The translations under genes were made by a program, and so were the position numbers. From Bacteroidales bacterium (GTDB lineage Bacteria; Bacteroidota; Bacteroidia; Bacteroidales; UBA932): a stretch of DNA of 64,000 nt. Under the pieces are notes generated by a model. That model saw nothing but the letters and a program-made list of their open reading frames with translations, searched no databases and had not been told where the DNA came from. Shown piece by piece: positions 16,201 to 23,739 of this stretch (within the stretch, counting starts at the first letter, position 1; the number at the start of each line of letters is the position of its first letter). The stretch spans positions 1 through 64,000 of the forward strand of contig JAFSMS010000046.1 in the NCBI GenBank assembly GCA_017447815.1, in the 5' to 3' direction.

Positions 16201-18336
16201 TTAGAACTTGTACGTAACGGTGAAAGTGGGGATGATGGGGACCAGGCCGTAGGCCATGCCGCTGAAAGTTCCGTCGCTGCGGGTGCGGAGGAATGCCAGC
16301 GAGGCATTCAAGTGGTTATAGGCATTGTAAACGCTCAGGTTCACTTTCAGGGAATGACCGCTGCGGAAAACCGTGGCGAAGTCCACTCCCAGGTCCAGGC
16401 GGTGATAGGCCGGAAGCGCCGTATTGTACGGAGCATCGTAAAGGTATCGGCGCGCCCCGTTCACCTCAATATAATGGGAAGGGAAAGTGATGCGGTTGCC
16501 GCTGTGGTAGTTCCAGTTGGCGAAGACATCCCAATGCTTGCCGATATGCCAGGAGGCCACCAAGTTGATTTTATGCCGGTTGTCGTTGCGGTCGGGATAC
16601 CAGTCTCCGTAAATGGCCTCGAAATTGCGCTGGGACCATGACAGCGTATAATAGGCGGTGAGTTCCAGGGGGCCCTTGCTGTAGGTGGCTTCCACCTCCA
16701 TGCCCCAGGATCGGCCGCGCCCTTCCGTAAAGGTTTTCTCCCATTCCGTGATGGGCGGGACGAAGGTATTGCTGCCGTTGTACACCAGAATATGGTCCAT
16801 CGTCTTGTACCAGCCTTCCAGATTGAACTTGAAAGGTCCCCAGTCCGTATAGACGCCTCCCGACACCTGATCGCTCACCATCGGCCTCGCATGGGCGGTG
16901 GACGGCATCCAACTGTTGGACGGCAAGTCCATATACATAGCCGCCACCAGATGCGCGAACTGGCTCATGCGAGTGTAAGACATCTTGGCCGATATATTAT
17001 TGTTTATCAGCCATTTGAAGGCAACTCTGGGCTCCACGGACGGCCAGGTTTTTCCGGGCGTGGAAAAGAAGGCCAGCCGAAGGCCCGCATTGAGCGTCAG
17101 ATTGTAGCGGATAAAAATCTCGTCTTCCAGATACGCGGCGGGTTCGAAAGAGCGATAGCCCTGCGACTCGTCATCGGCCCCTTCCCTTACCGTTTCCCCG
17201 CCCTGTACGGTGGAGGAAGTGAACGAGCGGCCGGAATGATACCAGTGGTACTGGGTGCTGAGGCCGAAACGCACGTGGTTGGAATTGTTGGGGTACCAGT
17301 CCCAGTTGGATGTGAGCCCCATTTCCCGGACATAGGAGATGTCTTTGTCGTCCATGGAGGTGACGGATTCCATGCCATCGGCCCAATTCCAGATTCCGAA
17401 TTTGTAGCCGGTGTCGGAATGGCTCTGGGAGTAATAGAGGGTTGTTTTTTCCCGCAACTTCTTGGAAAAACGGTATTGATGCGAGAGGCTGCCGGTGAGG
17501 CTTCCCCACTTGACGCCGATGTTCATCCGGGTAGGGCCGCTGCGGGTGACGCCGTCCTCCCCGGTGACACGCTCCGTCTGTTCCAGGCTGGCGCGGAGAT
17601 CGTCGGCACCGGTGTAGAAACAGGCATTGAGTTCGTGCCCGGGGGCGAAACGGTGGGTGACGCGGGCATTGATATCCCACATGGCGTAGCCTCCGCCCAC
17701 GGTCTGGTCTTTTCCGTTGCGACGGTTGGCGTACCAGATGGCCGGAATGGTCACCACGTCCATCCAGGTCCGGCGGAGCCCCAGGTTGAAGGAGGTTTTT
17801 CCCTTCACGATCGGCCCTTCCAACTGCACACGTCCGTCAATAAGGCCCAGCGACACGCTTCCGTGGAACTTTTCCATATCTCCTTCGCGTGTTTCCACGT
17901 CCACTACCGACGACATCCTTCCGCCGTACCGGGCCGGGAAACCGCTCTTGTAAAAGTCCAGGTTGTCGATGACATCGGTATTGAAACTGGAGAACAGGCC
18001 GCCGAAATGGCTGATGTTGTACAGCGGAACGCCGTCCAGCAGGAACAGATTGTCGTTTCCGTCACCGCCGTGGACAAACAGGCCGCTCATGAGTTCATTG
18101 CCGGCAGCCACGCCCGGGAGCATCTGGAGTTTCTTGATGACGTCCGGCGAGCCGAACAGGGCGATGCCGGAATTGAGCTGCCTGCTCTCAATGTGCATGA
18201 GGCCGGTCTGGGTGGTATTCTGCATCTTCTGCCGGATGGCCGACACGCGCGAGGCATCCAGCGTGTCCCGCAAATCCTGCGCTTGCAGGGAGCATCCCAG
18301 CAAGGCAGCCATCAACCATGTCAGCACCTTCTTCAT
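16201..18336 (-). CDS. TonB-dependent outer-membrane receptor
   Basis: A 711-residue receptor with a signal peptide (MKKVLTWLMAALLGCSLQAQ), a plug domain at about 60-155 (SPDVIKKLQMLPGV, GGDGNDNLFLLDGVPLYN, FPARYGGRMSSVVDV) and a 22-strand-type barrel ending in an aromatic strand (TFTVTYKF). The N-terminal carboxypeptidase-regulatory-like domain common in Bacteroidetes receptors of this group is absent: the plug follows the signal peptide after about 35 residues. It forms an operon with the DUF4249 lipoprotein. The substrate cannot be told; the divergent GH26 mannanase may be related or coincidental. Confidence 0.9.
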   Translation of the reverse strand: MKKVLTWLMAALLGCSLQAQDLRDTLDASRVSAIRQKMQNTTQTGLMHIESRQLNSGIALFGSPDVIKKLQMLPGVAAGNELMSGLFVHGGDGNDNLFLLDGVPLYNISHFGGLFSSFNTDVIDNLDFYKSGFPARYGGRMSSVVDVETREGDMEKFHGSVSLGLIDGRVQLEGPIVKGKTSFNLGLRRTWMDVVTIPAIWYANRRNGKDQTVGGGYAMWDINARVTHRFAPGHELNACFYTGADDLRASLEQTERVTGEDGVTRSGPTRMNIGVKWGSLTGSLSHQYRFSKKLREKTTLYYSQSHSDTGYKFGIWNWADGMESVTSMDDKDISYVREMGLTSNWDWYPNNSNHVRFGLSTQYHWYHSGRSFTSSTVQGGETVREGADDESQGYRSFEPAAYLEDEIFIRYNLTLNAGLRLAFFSTPGKTWPSVEPRVAFKWLINNNISAKMSYTRMSQFAHLVAAMYMDLPSNSWMPSTAHARPMVSDQVSGGVYTDWGPFKFNLEGWYKTMDHILVYNGSNTFVPPITEWEKTFTEGRGRSWGMEVEATYSKGPLELTAYYTLSWSQRNFEAIYGDWYPDRNDNRHKINLVASWHIGKHWDVFANWNYHSGNRITFPSHYIEVNGARRYLYDAPYNTALPAYHRLDLGVDFATVFRSGHSLKVNLSVYNAYNHLNASLAFLRTRSDGTFSGMAYGLVPIIPTFTVTYKF

Positions 18337-18344
18337 AAGGACTG

Positions 18345-18352
18345 CAAAGATA
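18345..18352 (-). promoter_or_regulatory. -7 promoter box (TATCTTTG) for TonB receptor operon
   Basis: The minus strand reads TATCTTTG, 8 nt before the receptor ATG at 18336, implying a very short leader. Confidence 0.6.
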
Positions 18353-18367
18353 CTGCTTTTTTTTCGC

Positions 18368-18375
18368 TATCTTTG
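18368..18375 (+). promoter_or_regulatory. -7 promoter box (TATCTTTG) for GH26 gene
   Basis: TATCTTTG on plus, 14 nt before the ATG at 18390. It is arranged back to back with the receptor promoter, the two -7 boxes being 15 bp apart. Confidence 0.6.
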
Positions 18376-18389
18376 TAAAAATTACATCC

Positions 18390-19526
18390 ATGAAACGAAC
18401 GATTTTTCTGACGGTCCTGTCCGCCTTCCTCCTCGCCTGCTCCCCCAAGGGGCCGCAGCCGGTCAATCCCTCGGCCACACCCGAAGCCCGGGAACTCCTC
18501 TCCTTCCTGTATTCCATCAGCGGGAAGTACACGCTCTCCGGAGAGCACAACTTCGCCAGCGACCTGACACGCTACGATGACGAGGTGTTCACCATGACCG
18601 GGAAGCGGCCGGTCGTCTGGGGGTCGGACTTCAGTTTCAACGATATCGGAGAAGGGTTCGAGCGCTATCAGCACGCCGGCCCGCTCACCATCACGGTCCC
18701 CTTCGACAAGCCCTGTGAGCACACCGGGCTCACGGTGGAAGAAGGCCGGCAGAACATTGTGAACGAGGCCATCGTACAGGCGCGGCAAGGACGCATCATC
18801 ACGCTCATGTGGCACTGCTGCGACCCCCGCATCGCCGGCGGCGGCAACGACTGCAACGGCTCCGGTGTATGGACCATGGACGAAGGCCCCTCCGACGAGG
18901 AATGGGACGCCTTGTGCACGGATGGATCGGCCCTCAACGAAGCCTGGAAGCGGGAAATGGATACGGTGATTCCCTACCTGGCCCAACTTCAGGAAGCCGG
19001 CGTCCCGGTGCTCTGGAGGCCCTATCACGAGATGAACGGAGCCTGGTTCTGGTGGGGCAACAAGCCCGGAGAGAACGGTTTCAAGCGGCTCTGGATCATG
19101 ACATACAAGTATTTTACGGAAAAAGGCCTCAACAACCTGCTCTGGGTTTGGGACGCCAACGCTCCGCGCGTGAAGGAAAACGACGACGCCCTTCCCTACG
19201 AACTCTTCTACCCCGGAAACGAGTATGTGGATGTCCTGGCGGCCGATATCTACGGCTGGGACTACAAGCAGTCCCATCACGACCAACTGGCAGCCCTGGG
19301 TGAAGGGAAGCCCATCGCCATGGGTGAACTGGGACAGTTGCCCAAGACGCTGGACACCTTCGAAGAGCAGCCCGGCTGGACCTGGTTCATGGTCTGGGGC
19401 TACTTTATCGGCGGCCACCGCGGGACCGAAGACCACCTGAAACTGGTGCGGAGCATCTACGACTCCCCCCGTATTCTTACGCTGGACGAGATTGCCTTCG
19501 AAGACGGTCAATGGCATGTTCGGTAA
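18390..19526 (+). CDS. GH26 beta-mannanase, lipoprotein
   Basis: A surface or periplasmic glycoside hydrolase of 378 residues. The signal peptide ends in lipobox FLLACS. The (beta/alpha)8 domain follows the GH26 pattern: the acid/base Glu214 sits in WRPYHEMNGAWFWWG and the likely nucleophile Glu313 in MGELGQ, consistent with endo-1,4-beta-mannosidase. GH26 also contains other specificities, so mannan is the likely rather than the proven substrate. No SusC/SusD pair is adjacent; the closest partners are the divergent TonB receptor and DUF4249. Confidence 0.88.
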   Translation: MKRTIFLTVLSAFLLACSPKGPQPVNPSATPEARELLSFLYSISGKYTLSGEHNFASDLTRYDDEVFTMTGKRPVVWGSDFSFNDIGEGFERYQHAGPLTITVPFDKPCEHTGLTVEEGRQNIVNEAIVQARQGRIITLMWHCCDPRIAGGGNDCNGSGVWTMDEGPSDEEWDALCTDGSALNEAWKREMDTVIPYLAQLQEAGVPVLWRPYHEMNGAWFWWGNKPGENGFKRLWIMTYKYFTEKGLNNLLWVWDANAPRVKENDDALPYELFYPGNEYVDVLAADIYGWDYKQSHHDQLAALGEGKPIAMGELGQLPKTLDTFEEQPGWTWFMVWGYFIGGHRGTEDHLKLVRSIYDSPRILTLDEIAFEDGQWHVR

Positions 19527-19554
19527 CAATCTTTCATTTCCCGTAAAAAATCAC

Positions 19555-19562
19555 TAACTTTG
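19555..19562 (+). promoter_or_regulatory. -7 promoter box (TAACTTTG) for tRNA-Ser
   Basis: TAACTTTG lies 11 nt before the 5' end of tRNA-Ser. Confidence 0.6.
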
Positions 19563-19573
19563 CCCTCCCGAAC

Positions 19574-19658
19574 GGAGGTGTGGCCGAGTGGTCGATGGCG
19601 GCAGTCTTGAAAACTGTTGAACTGAAAGGTTCCGGGGGTTCGAATCCCTCCGCCTCCG
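19574..19658 (+). tRNA. tRNA-Ser (anticodon TGA)
   Basis: A class II tRNA of 85 nt with a long variable arm. The acceptor GGAGGTG pairs with CGCCTCC, the anticodon loop CTTGAAA gives TGA (19608-19610) reading UCA serine, and the T-arm contains GGTTCGAATCC. CCA is not encoded. Confidence 0.93.
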
Positions 19659-19670
19659 CAAAAAGGAATG

Positions 19671-19701
19671 CAGCTGGTCGCGTAAGCGACCGGCTGTTTT
19701 T
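19671..19701. terminator. Intrinsic terminator after tRNA-Ser
   Basis: An 11-bp stem (CAGCTGGTCGC / GCGACCGGCTG, one G-T pair) with a GTAA loop is followed by TTTTT on plus. The minus strand has a shorter T-rich tail, so it may also stop leftward transcripts. Confidence 0.75.
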
Positions 19702-19907
19702 GGCTTCCGGTACGTCGAAAGCTTGCTTTCGTAAGGGCTGGAAGACGGAAACGGCCAGTTGGCCCGAAGGGCCGACAGGTGATTCTTCCCAAGGTATTTC
19801 GCAATATCCTGGACATTGCTTTTCTCATATTCTTTTCCGGAGTGTTTCGTGCAGGGCACTGGTCTCTGCCAAGACCGTTTAAAATGAATGGTTGAGGTTC
19901 TTATCTG

Positions 19908-19915
19908 CAAAGATA
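19908..19915 (-). promoter_or_regulatory. Orphan -7 promoter box (TATCTTTG)
   Basis: The minus strand reads TATCTTTG with no downstream protein gene before the tRNA-Ser terminator; it is a candidate promoter for a non-coding RNA. Confidence 0.4.
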
Positions 19916-20108
19916 ATTATTTTCCGAAAGATAGCCTGACGCGGAAGGTGCAACGAAGGTGGGTTGATTGTTTTGCCAAGTTCGTGAAAATCGGCCTGGG
20001 GATCATGGCTGTCAATGCCGGCCGCCGGAAAGGCTGGACCGATATGGGCACCAGGGTACATACTTGCAGATTCGTTCGGCGGAATTTGTGCATTCGGAGG
20101 TTTTTCCG

Positions 20109-20116
20109 TATTTTTG
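20109..20116 (+). promoter_or_regulatory. -7 promoter box (TATTTTTG) for flavin-reductase-like gene
   Basis: TATTTTTG ends 3 nt before the ATG at 20120, so the transcript would be essentially leaderless if both assignments hold. Confidence 0.45.
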
Positions 20117-20119
20117 CAT

Positions 20120-20788
20120 ATGACGTCAACGAAACATTTATTACCCCTTCTCGCATGTCTGGCTGTTTTGGCCAGTTGCGGCAATAACAACCAAAATCAA
20201 GCAGAAATGAAAGAAGTTCAAGAAGTAGCAGGCCGTAAGAATTTCGGCCCGAACCATGCGCTGATGACGGTTCCCCAGCCCTGCGTGATGATTGCCACAT
20301 GGGACAAGGACCACAATCCGGACGTGATGATGGCCGCCTGGGCCGGACAGTACGATGCCAGACAGATCGTCATCTCCCTTTCCAAGCATAAAACAACTGA
20401 GAATCTGGAGCTTACCGGTGCTTTTACCGTCAGCTTCGCTGATGAACGCACGGTGGCCGAGTCTGACTATTTTGGCCTGGTAAGCGGCAATCAGGCGCCT
20501 GACAAGGTGGCCCGCGCCGGCTTTAGCGTTACTCCCAGCCCCAATGTGGACGCTCCCATCATCAATGAATATCCGCTCACCCTGGAGTGCAAGGTGCTCA
20601 GCTTTGAGGACGGAGCCCTTATCGGCGAAGTGGTGAACATGAGTGCCGACGAGAGCATTCTCACCGACGGAAAGGTAGATCTCGCCAAGCTCAAGCCCAT
20701 CGTATTCGATGCCGCCGGCGTCTGCTACCGTGCCGTCGGGGTTGTTGTCGGCGGAGCCTGGGAAGCCGGAAAGGCATTCACGAAGTAG
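20120..20788 (+). CDS. Flavin reductase-like lipoprotein (FMN-binding split barrel)
   Basis: A 222-residue protein. From residue 30 it matches the flavin reductase / FMN-binding split-barrel family (NALMTVPQPCVMIATWD-type start, AWAGQYDARQIVISLSKHKTTENLELTGAFTVSF, DYFGLVSG). Members normally are cytoplasmic, but here ATG at 20120 adds a good lipoprotein signal (LLPLLACLAVLASCG). The alternative start at 20207 (MKEVQEVAG) would give a normal cytoplasmic enzyme and would leave an ordinary leader after the -7 box at 20109-20116. The hydrophobic lipobox is unlikely to arise by chance, so I prefer the long form. Confidence 0.75.
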   Translation: MTSTKHLLPLLACLAVLASCGNNNQNQAEMKEVQEVAGRKNFGPNHALMTVPQPCVMIATWDKDHNPDVMMAAWAGQYDARQIVISLSKHKTTENLELTGAFTVSFADERTVAESDYFGLVSGNQAPDKVARAGFSVTPSPNVDAPIINEYPLTLECKVLSFEDGALIGEVVNMSADESILTDGKVDLAKLKPIVFDAAGVCYRAVGVVVGGAWEAGKAFTK

Positions 20789-20851
20789 GCAGCCTCTATT
20801 GCATGGTCCATGTAAGTTCTCTTATTCTGATGTCGGTAAATGCCTTTCTTG

Positions 20852-20905
20852 GCGTTGCTGTACCCGTAGGTCTTGCGGCGGGCATCTTTGAGGAGACAGC
20901 AACGC
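20852..20905 (+). promoter_or_regulatory. Possible structured leader of phosphatase gene
   Basis: GCGTTGCTGT (20852-20861) pairs perfectly with ACAGCAACGC (20896-20905) around a 34-nt interior that contains a further CCCG/CGGG pairing. It ends 22 nt before the phosphatase ATG. No known riboswitch class was recognised. Confidence 0.3.
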
Positions 20906-20927
20906 ACCCCAACAATCATAACAGAAT

Positions 20928-21371
20928 ATGAGAGTACTTTTCGTCTGCCACGGGAATATATGCCGTAGCGCTATGGCAGAGTTTATCTTCAAGGCATTGG
21001 TAAAAGCCAAAGGCCTTGAAGACCAGTTTTATATCGAGTCGGCGGCTGTGTCGGCCGAAGAAATCGGCAACCCCATCTACCCGCCGGCAAAGCGCTGCCT
21101 TAGCCAGCACGGCGTGTGGTTCGACCCTGCCAAGCGTGCCCGACAGGTAACCAGCTCCGACTACGAACGCTTCGACCGGATTATCTGCATGGATGCGTCC
21201 AACCTTCGGCTTATCAAACGATTCATCCCCGTTGATCCGGAGGGCAAGATTCATCTGATGATGTCCTATACGGGCGTAGGCCGTGACGTTGCCGACCCTT
21301 GGTACACCTGCGATTTTGAAACCACCTTCCAGGACCTTCTGGAGGGGTGTGAGGCTATGTGCTGGAGGTAG
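20928..21371 (+). CDS. Low-molecular-weight protein tyrosine phosphatase
   Basis: A cytoplasmic phosphatase of 147 residues. The P-loop CHGNICRS at residues 7-14 provides the catalytic Cys7 and Arg13, and the general acid Asp lies in the DPWY loop near residue 125. Length and motif order fit the LMW-PTP / Wzb / arsenate-reductase-like fold; DPWY favours phosphatase. It stands alone between a flavin-reductase-like gene and a convergent gene, so no exopolysaccharide partner identifies the substrate. Confidence 0.9.
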   Translation: MRVLFVCHGNICRSAMAEFIFKALVKAKGLEDQFYIESAAVSAEEIGNPIYPPAKRCLSQHGVWFDPAKRARQVTSSDYERFDRIICMDASNLRLIKRFIPVDPEGKIHLMMSYTGVGRDVADPWYTCDFETTFQDLLEGCEAMCWR

Positions 21372-21392
21372 AAAGGTAATACCTCTTGTTAT

Positions 21393-22502
21393 TTAACAGT
21401 ACTCTCCGTATTCACATCCGACGTTCTCGGCATGGATGCGGTCGATGAGATTTCCCTTCAGGTCTAACAGCTGGACGGTTCCCCGTCCGTTTCCGCCGTT
21501 CCAGAGGCGGTTGTGCCGCTTCTGCCCGTCCGGGGCCTCGTAGTTCACAAGGAGCATGTCCTTCTTTTCGCAGGTGATGTCGGTAATCATCTTCCCGGAA
21601 AGGGAACGCTGCTCCACGTGCCAGACAATCTGGGTGTCAGTCTCCTTGCAATCAAATTCCGTATGCACTCCCGTCCATGCCTTGGAGAAGTTGAACTCGT
21701 AGGGCTTCCCTTCGTACCAGAAGGCCGAAAGGAGCTTGCGGGGAAGGGCCAGCGGGCCGACCTTCGGCCGGCCGCCGCCGATATCGAAGACGCTGTCCGT
21801 TAACTTCTTGCCTGTAATCTCACTTGTGAGGTTGTTTGAGGACAGCCATACCCAGGGGCTGGTGAAGTCCTTGCCCCAGTTCTTGTCGGCATAGCCGTAG
21901 CAGTCTTCCGGGCGTACCACATAGCGGCGGCCGTTCCAGGTGACTTCGCCCTCGAACTCCGACTTCATCCCCTCGGCATGCCAGAACATCTCGAACGCTT
22001 CGGCTTTGCGGAACACTTCGTCGGCCCCGAAGCCCACGTTGAAGGCGGTGATTTTGCGGATCTTGAGGTCCCAGGACATCTCCCCGTCCTGGCACATCCA
22101 TTCCGGATGATTGGCCGCGTCCGTCACCTTTATGTGGCCGCGGGTGCGGTCCTCGGTGAGGAAGCAGTCGTCGGCCTCCACGCTGAAGGGTACGCCCCAG
22201 TCCACCTTGATTTTTTTCCAGCCCCAGAAGCGGTGGAGCTGCGCCGCGTCCTCTCCCCAGGCACCGGCCTTCACCATCAGGTAAGACGGCCTCTGCGGCT
22301 TCCCGGGCATTTGGCCGAAAACGGGCTCATCCCCACCCAGGGCAGGATTGCAGAGGAAAAATTCAATGAAAAAGGGCTTGGCCTCGCCGGTCTGGGCGTC
22401 ATGGGCGGTGAAGGAGTGCCACCACCAGTCGTAGCCTTTGGAGCCTTGCGCGCCGAAAAGCTGACAGGCGTCGCGGGCGATATCGTGTTTATTGAATGAC
22501 AT
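21393..22502 (-). CDS. Tocopherol cyclase-like protein
   Basis: A soluble 369-residue protein. Conserved-looking aromatic segments (YDWWWHSFTAHD, RFWGWKKIKVDWG, MSWDLKIRKITAF, GYADKNWGKDFTSPWVWLSSNNL) are characteristic of the tocopherol-cyclase-like / AttH-type double lipocalin fold. True tocopherol synthesis is not expected here, so the ligand is probably another lipid or isoprenoid. The start overlaps the upstream small-protein gene by 14 nt, indicating an operon of two. Confidence 0.6.
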   Translation of the reverse strand: MSFNKHDIARDACQLFGAQGSKGYDWWWHSFTAHDAQTGEAKPFFIEFFLCNPALGGDEPVFGQMPGKPQRPSYLMVKAGAWGEDAAQLHRFWGWKKIKVDWGVPFSVEADDCFLTEDRTRGHIKVTDAANHPEWMCQDGEMSWDLKIRKITAFNVGFGADEVFRKAEAFEMFWHAEGMKSEFEGEVTWNGRRYVVRPEDCYGYADKNWGKDFTSPWVWLSSNNLTSEITGKKLTDSVFDIGGGRPKVGPLALPRKLLSAFWYEGKPYEFNFSKAWTGVHTEFDCKETDTQIVWHVEQRSLSGKMITDITCEKKDMLLVNYEAPDGQKRHNRLWNGGNGRGTVQLLDLKGNLIDRIHAENVGCEYGEYC

Positions 22503-22947
22503 GGTCTGTTTCTGGTTTAATTTGTGCCGTCTTGGAGTAAACCTCCATTCGGAAGTACTTCTTGCGTATTACCCACTCGTACACAATCCAGGCCACGAAG
22601 TATCCGTTCGTGAAGATTTCGTAAACCCACGTCCACGGCGCAGCGAGGTGGAAGAGCCCCTTGATGCACCAAAGGATGACATCGACCACAAAGAGCGCAT
22701 CCCACCATTTTTCCCTGTCTGTAAACTCGATGAAGGTGTCCGTCTCGTCGTGGGTAGTGATAACCGCCGACGAATAGAACCACTTGAACATGCTTTGGAT
22801 GCGCACTTCAAAGGTGGTCGGCGGCACTTCAAGGGTTACGGTAAGAGTGTTCATCAGGCCGATATTCTTCCCGTTGATGAGGATATAGTGTGGGAGGGCA
22901 AGATTGAACTTCCCTTTTTTCTTCTGTGATATGACGAGTCTTGCCAT
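22489..22947 (-). CDS. Small membrane-associated protein, unrecognised
   Basis: A 152-residue protein with a basic N-terminal half (MARLVISQKKKGKFNLALPHYILINGKNIG, then strands resembling a beta-sandwich) and two hydrophobic segments (about 88-105 and 112-130, ALFVVDVILWCIKGLFHL and TWVYEIFTNGYFVAWIVYEW). I do not recognise a family. ATG at 22947 is chosen because a -7 box (22957-22964) lies just upstream; the frame stays open to 23025. It is translationally coupled to the tocopherol-cyclase-like gene. Confidence 0.65.
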   Translation of the reverse strand: MARLVISQKKKGKFNLALPHYILINGKNIGLMNTLTVTLEVPPTTFEVRIQSMFKWFYSSAVITTHDETDTFIEFTDREKWWDALFVVDVILWCIKGLFHLAAPWTWVYEIFTNGYFVAWIVYEWVIRKKYFRMEVYSKTAQIKPETDHVIQ

Positions 22948-22956
22948 TTGAAAGAA

Positions 22957-22964
22957 CAAAATTA
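22957..22964 (-). promoter_or_regulatory. -7 promoter box (TAATTTTG)
   Basis: The minus strand reads TAATTTTG, 9 nt before the ATG at 22947, serving the two-gene operon down to 21393. Confidence 0.5.
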
Positions 22965-23076
22965 CGAAAAATGCCAGAATGTCAGTGCTGCCCTGCTGCC
23001 ATGATTTTTGATATAACAGGAGCAAAACACTGACATATGGGCAAAATATCCTTCAACATAGACAAGACGTTTACGG

Positions 23077-23175
23077 ATGCGTCCGTGGACCGATGATGAC
23101 GCTCCCGCACTGTTCAAGTACGCCTCGGATCCGGACGTGGGCATCATTAAAAGGGAGATACGGCTGATGATATAG
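23077..23175 (+). pseudogene. GNAT acetyltransferase remnant
   Basis: An N-terminal scrap of a GNAT N-acetyltransferase: LRMRPWTDDDAPALFKYASD followed by PDVG matches the family's first strand and helix (RPWxxxDAxALFKYASDPxVG), then the frame continues for a few unrelated residues and stops after 32 codons. The rest of the domain, including the acetyl-CoA site, is missing. It lies beside another truncated gene. Confidence 0.55.
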
Positions 23176-23181
23176 ATTTAT

Positions 23182-23610
23182 TTAAAGAAGATCGGAGCCA
23201 TTACTCAGGAACCAATTCCGGGCAAAGATAATCTGGATGTCCTTGCCTTTGTAGTTTATCTGCTCGTCCGTGTCCCAAGTCACAAGCAATAGGTTGCTGC
23301 ACTTTAGTTCCTCCGATGCGACCGCCAAGGCATCGAGTTCCCGGTTGCGGGTTTTAGGCTTTGCGATTTCATATGCAACCTGTATCAAGGTGTCGACCGT
23401 CGTCCCCTTTTTGGTGACGAAGTCGATTTCCTTTCCACTCGCGGTATGGTAGTAGAAGAGCTCATTCTTCCGGATATCAAAACCCCGCCTCAGGAGTTCA
23501 ACAAAAACCATGTTTTCAAGCTGCCTGCCGCTGATTGCGGACAATTCCAATGAGCGGGCCATCACAAAGCCGGTATCCACCACATACACTTTCCTGTCGG
23601 CTTTCTTCAT
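23182..23610 (-). pseudogene. DUF4143 fragment of an AAA ATPase
   Basis: The 142-residue frame (VYVVDTGFVMARSLELSAISGRQLENMVFVELLRRG..., FYYHTASGKEIDFVTKKG) equals only the C-terminal DUF4143 half of the Bacteroidales/archaeal AAA_14-DUF4143 ATPases, normally about 380-400 residues. No Walker motifs or upstream in-frame extension are present, so the gene has lost its 5' part. It could still be translated from ATG at 23610, but no promoter is visible. With the GNAT scrap it marks a decayed patch. Confidence 0.65.
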
Positions 23611-23670
23611 ATTATGAATACTTCATCGTCCAATTATTTCAAAAACTTTAGCATAATTAACAAAGGTTTG

Positions 23671-23678
23671 TATCTTTG
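23671..23678 (+). promoter_or_regulatory. -7 promoter box (TATCTTTG) for PI-PLC-like gene
   Basis: TATCTTTG lies 61 nt before the ATG at 23740. Confidence 0.6.
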
Positions 23679-23739
23679 CAATTGAAGCCCCGTGTGTCCC
23701 TGAGCAATCAAAAAGGAAGGATAAGACTGACTGTCAATA

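Larger units (their letters stand above)
19659..20119. other. Non-coding, hairpin-rich region
   Basis: No convincing gene is seen in these 461 bases. They hold the tRNA terminator, two further perfect hairpins (CGAAAGC/GCTTTCG near 19715-19731 and GGCCC/GGGCC near 19762-19774), a GGTCT/AGACC hairpin near 19861-19876, and a minus-strand -7 box at 19908-19915. Together these could mark a small RNA of about 200-240 nt on the minus strand. I recognise no Rfam family. Confidence 0.45.

Noticed and set aside
19554..19910. Minus-strand frames of about 106-118 codons across tRNA-Ser
   Set aside because: They run through the tRNA and its terminator and encode no recognisable protein; a non-coding RNA fits better.
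20725..20919. 64-codon minus-strand frame between flavin-reductase-like and phosphatase genes
   Set aside because: It overlaps the end of the flavin-reductase-like gene, has no recognisable domain and coincides with the structured leader.
23037..23096. 19-codon frame MGKISFNIDKTFTDAS... before the GNAT remnant
   Set aside because: Too short, in a different frame from the remnant and without similarity to anything recognised.
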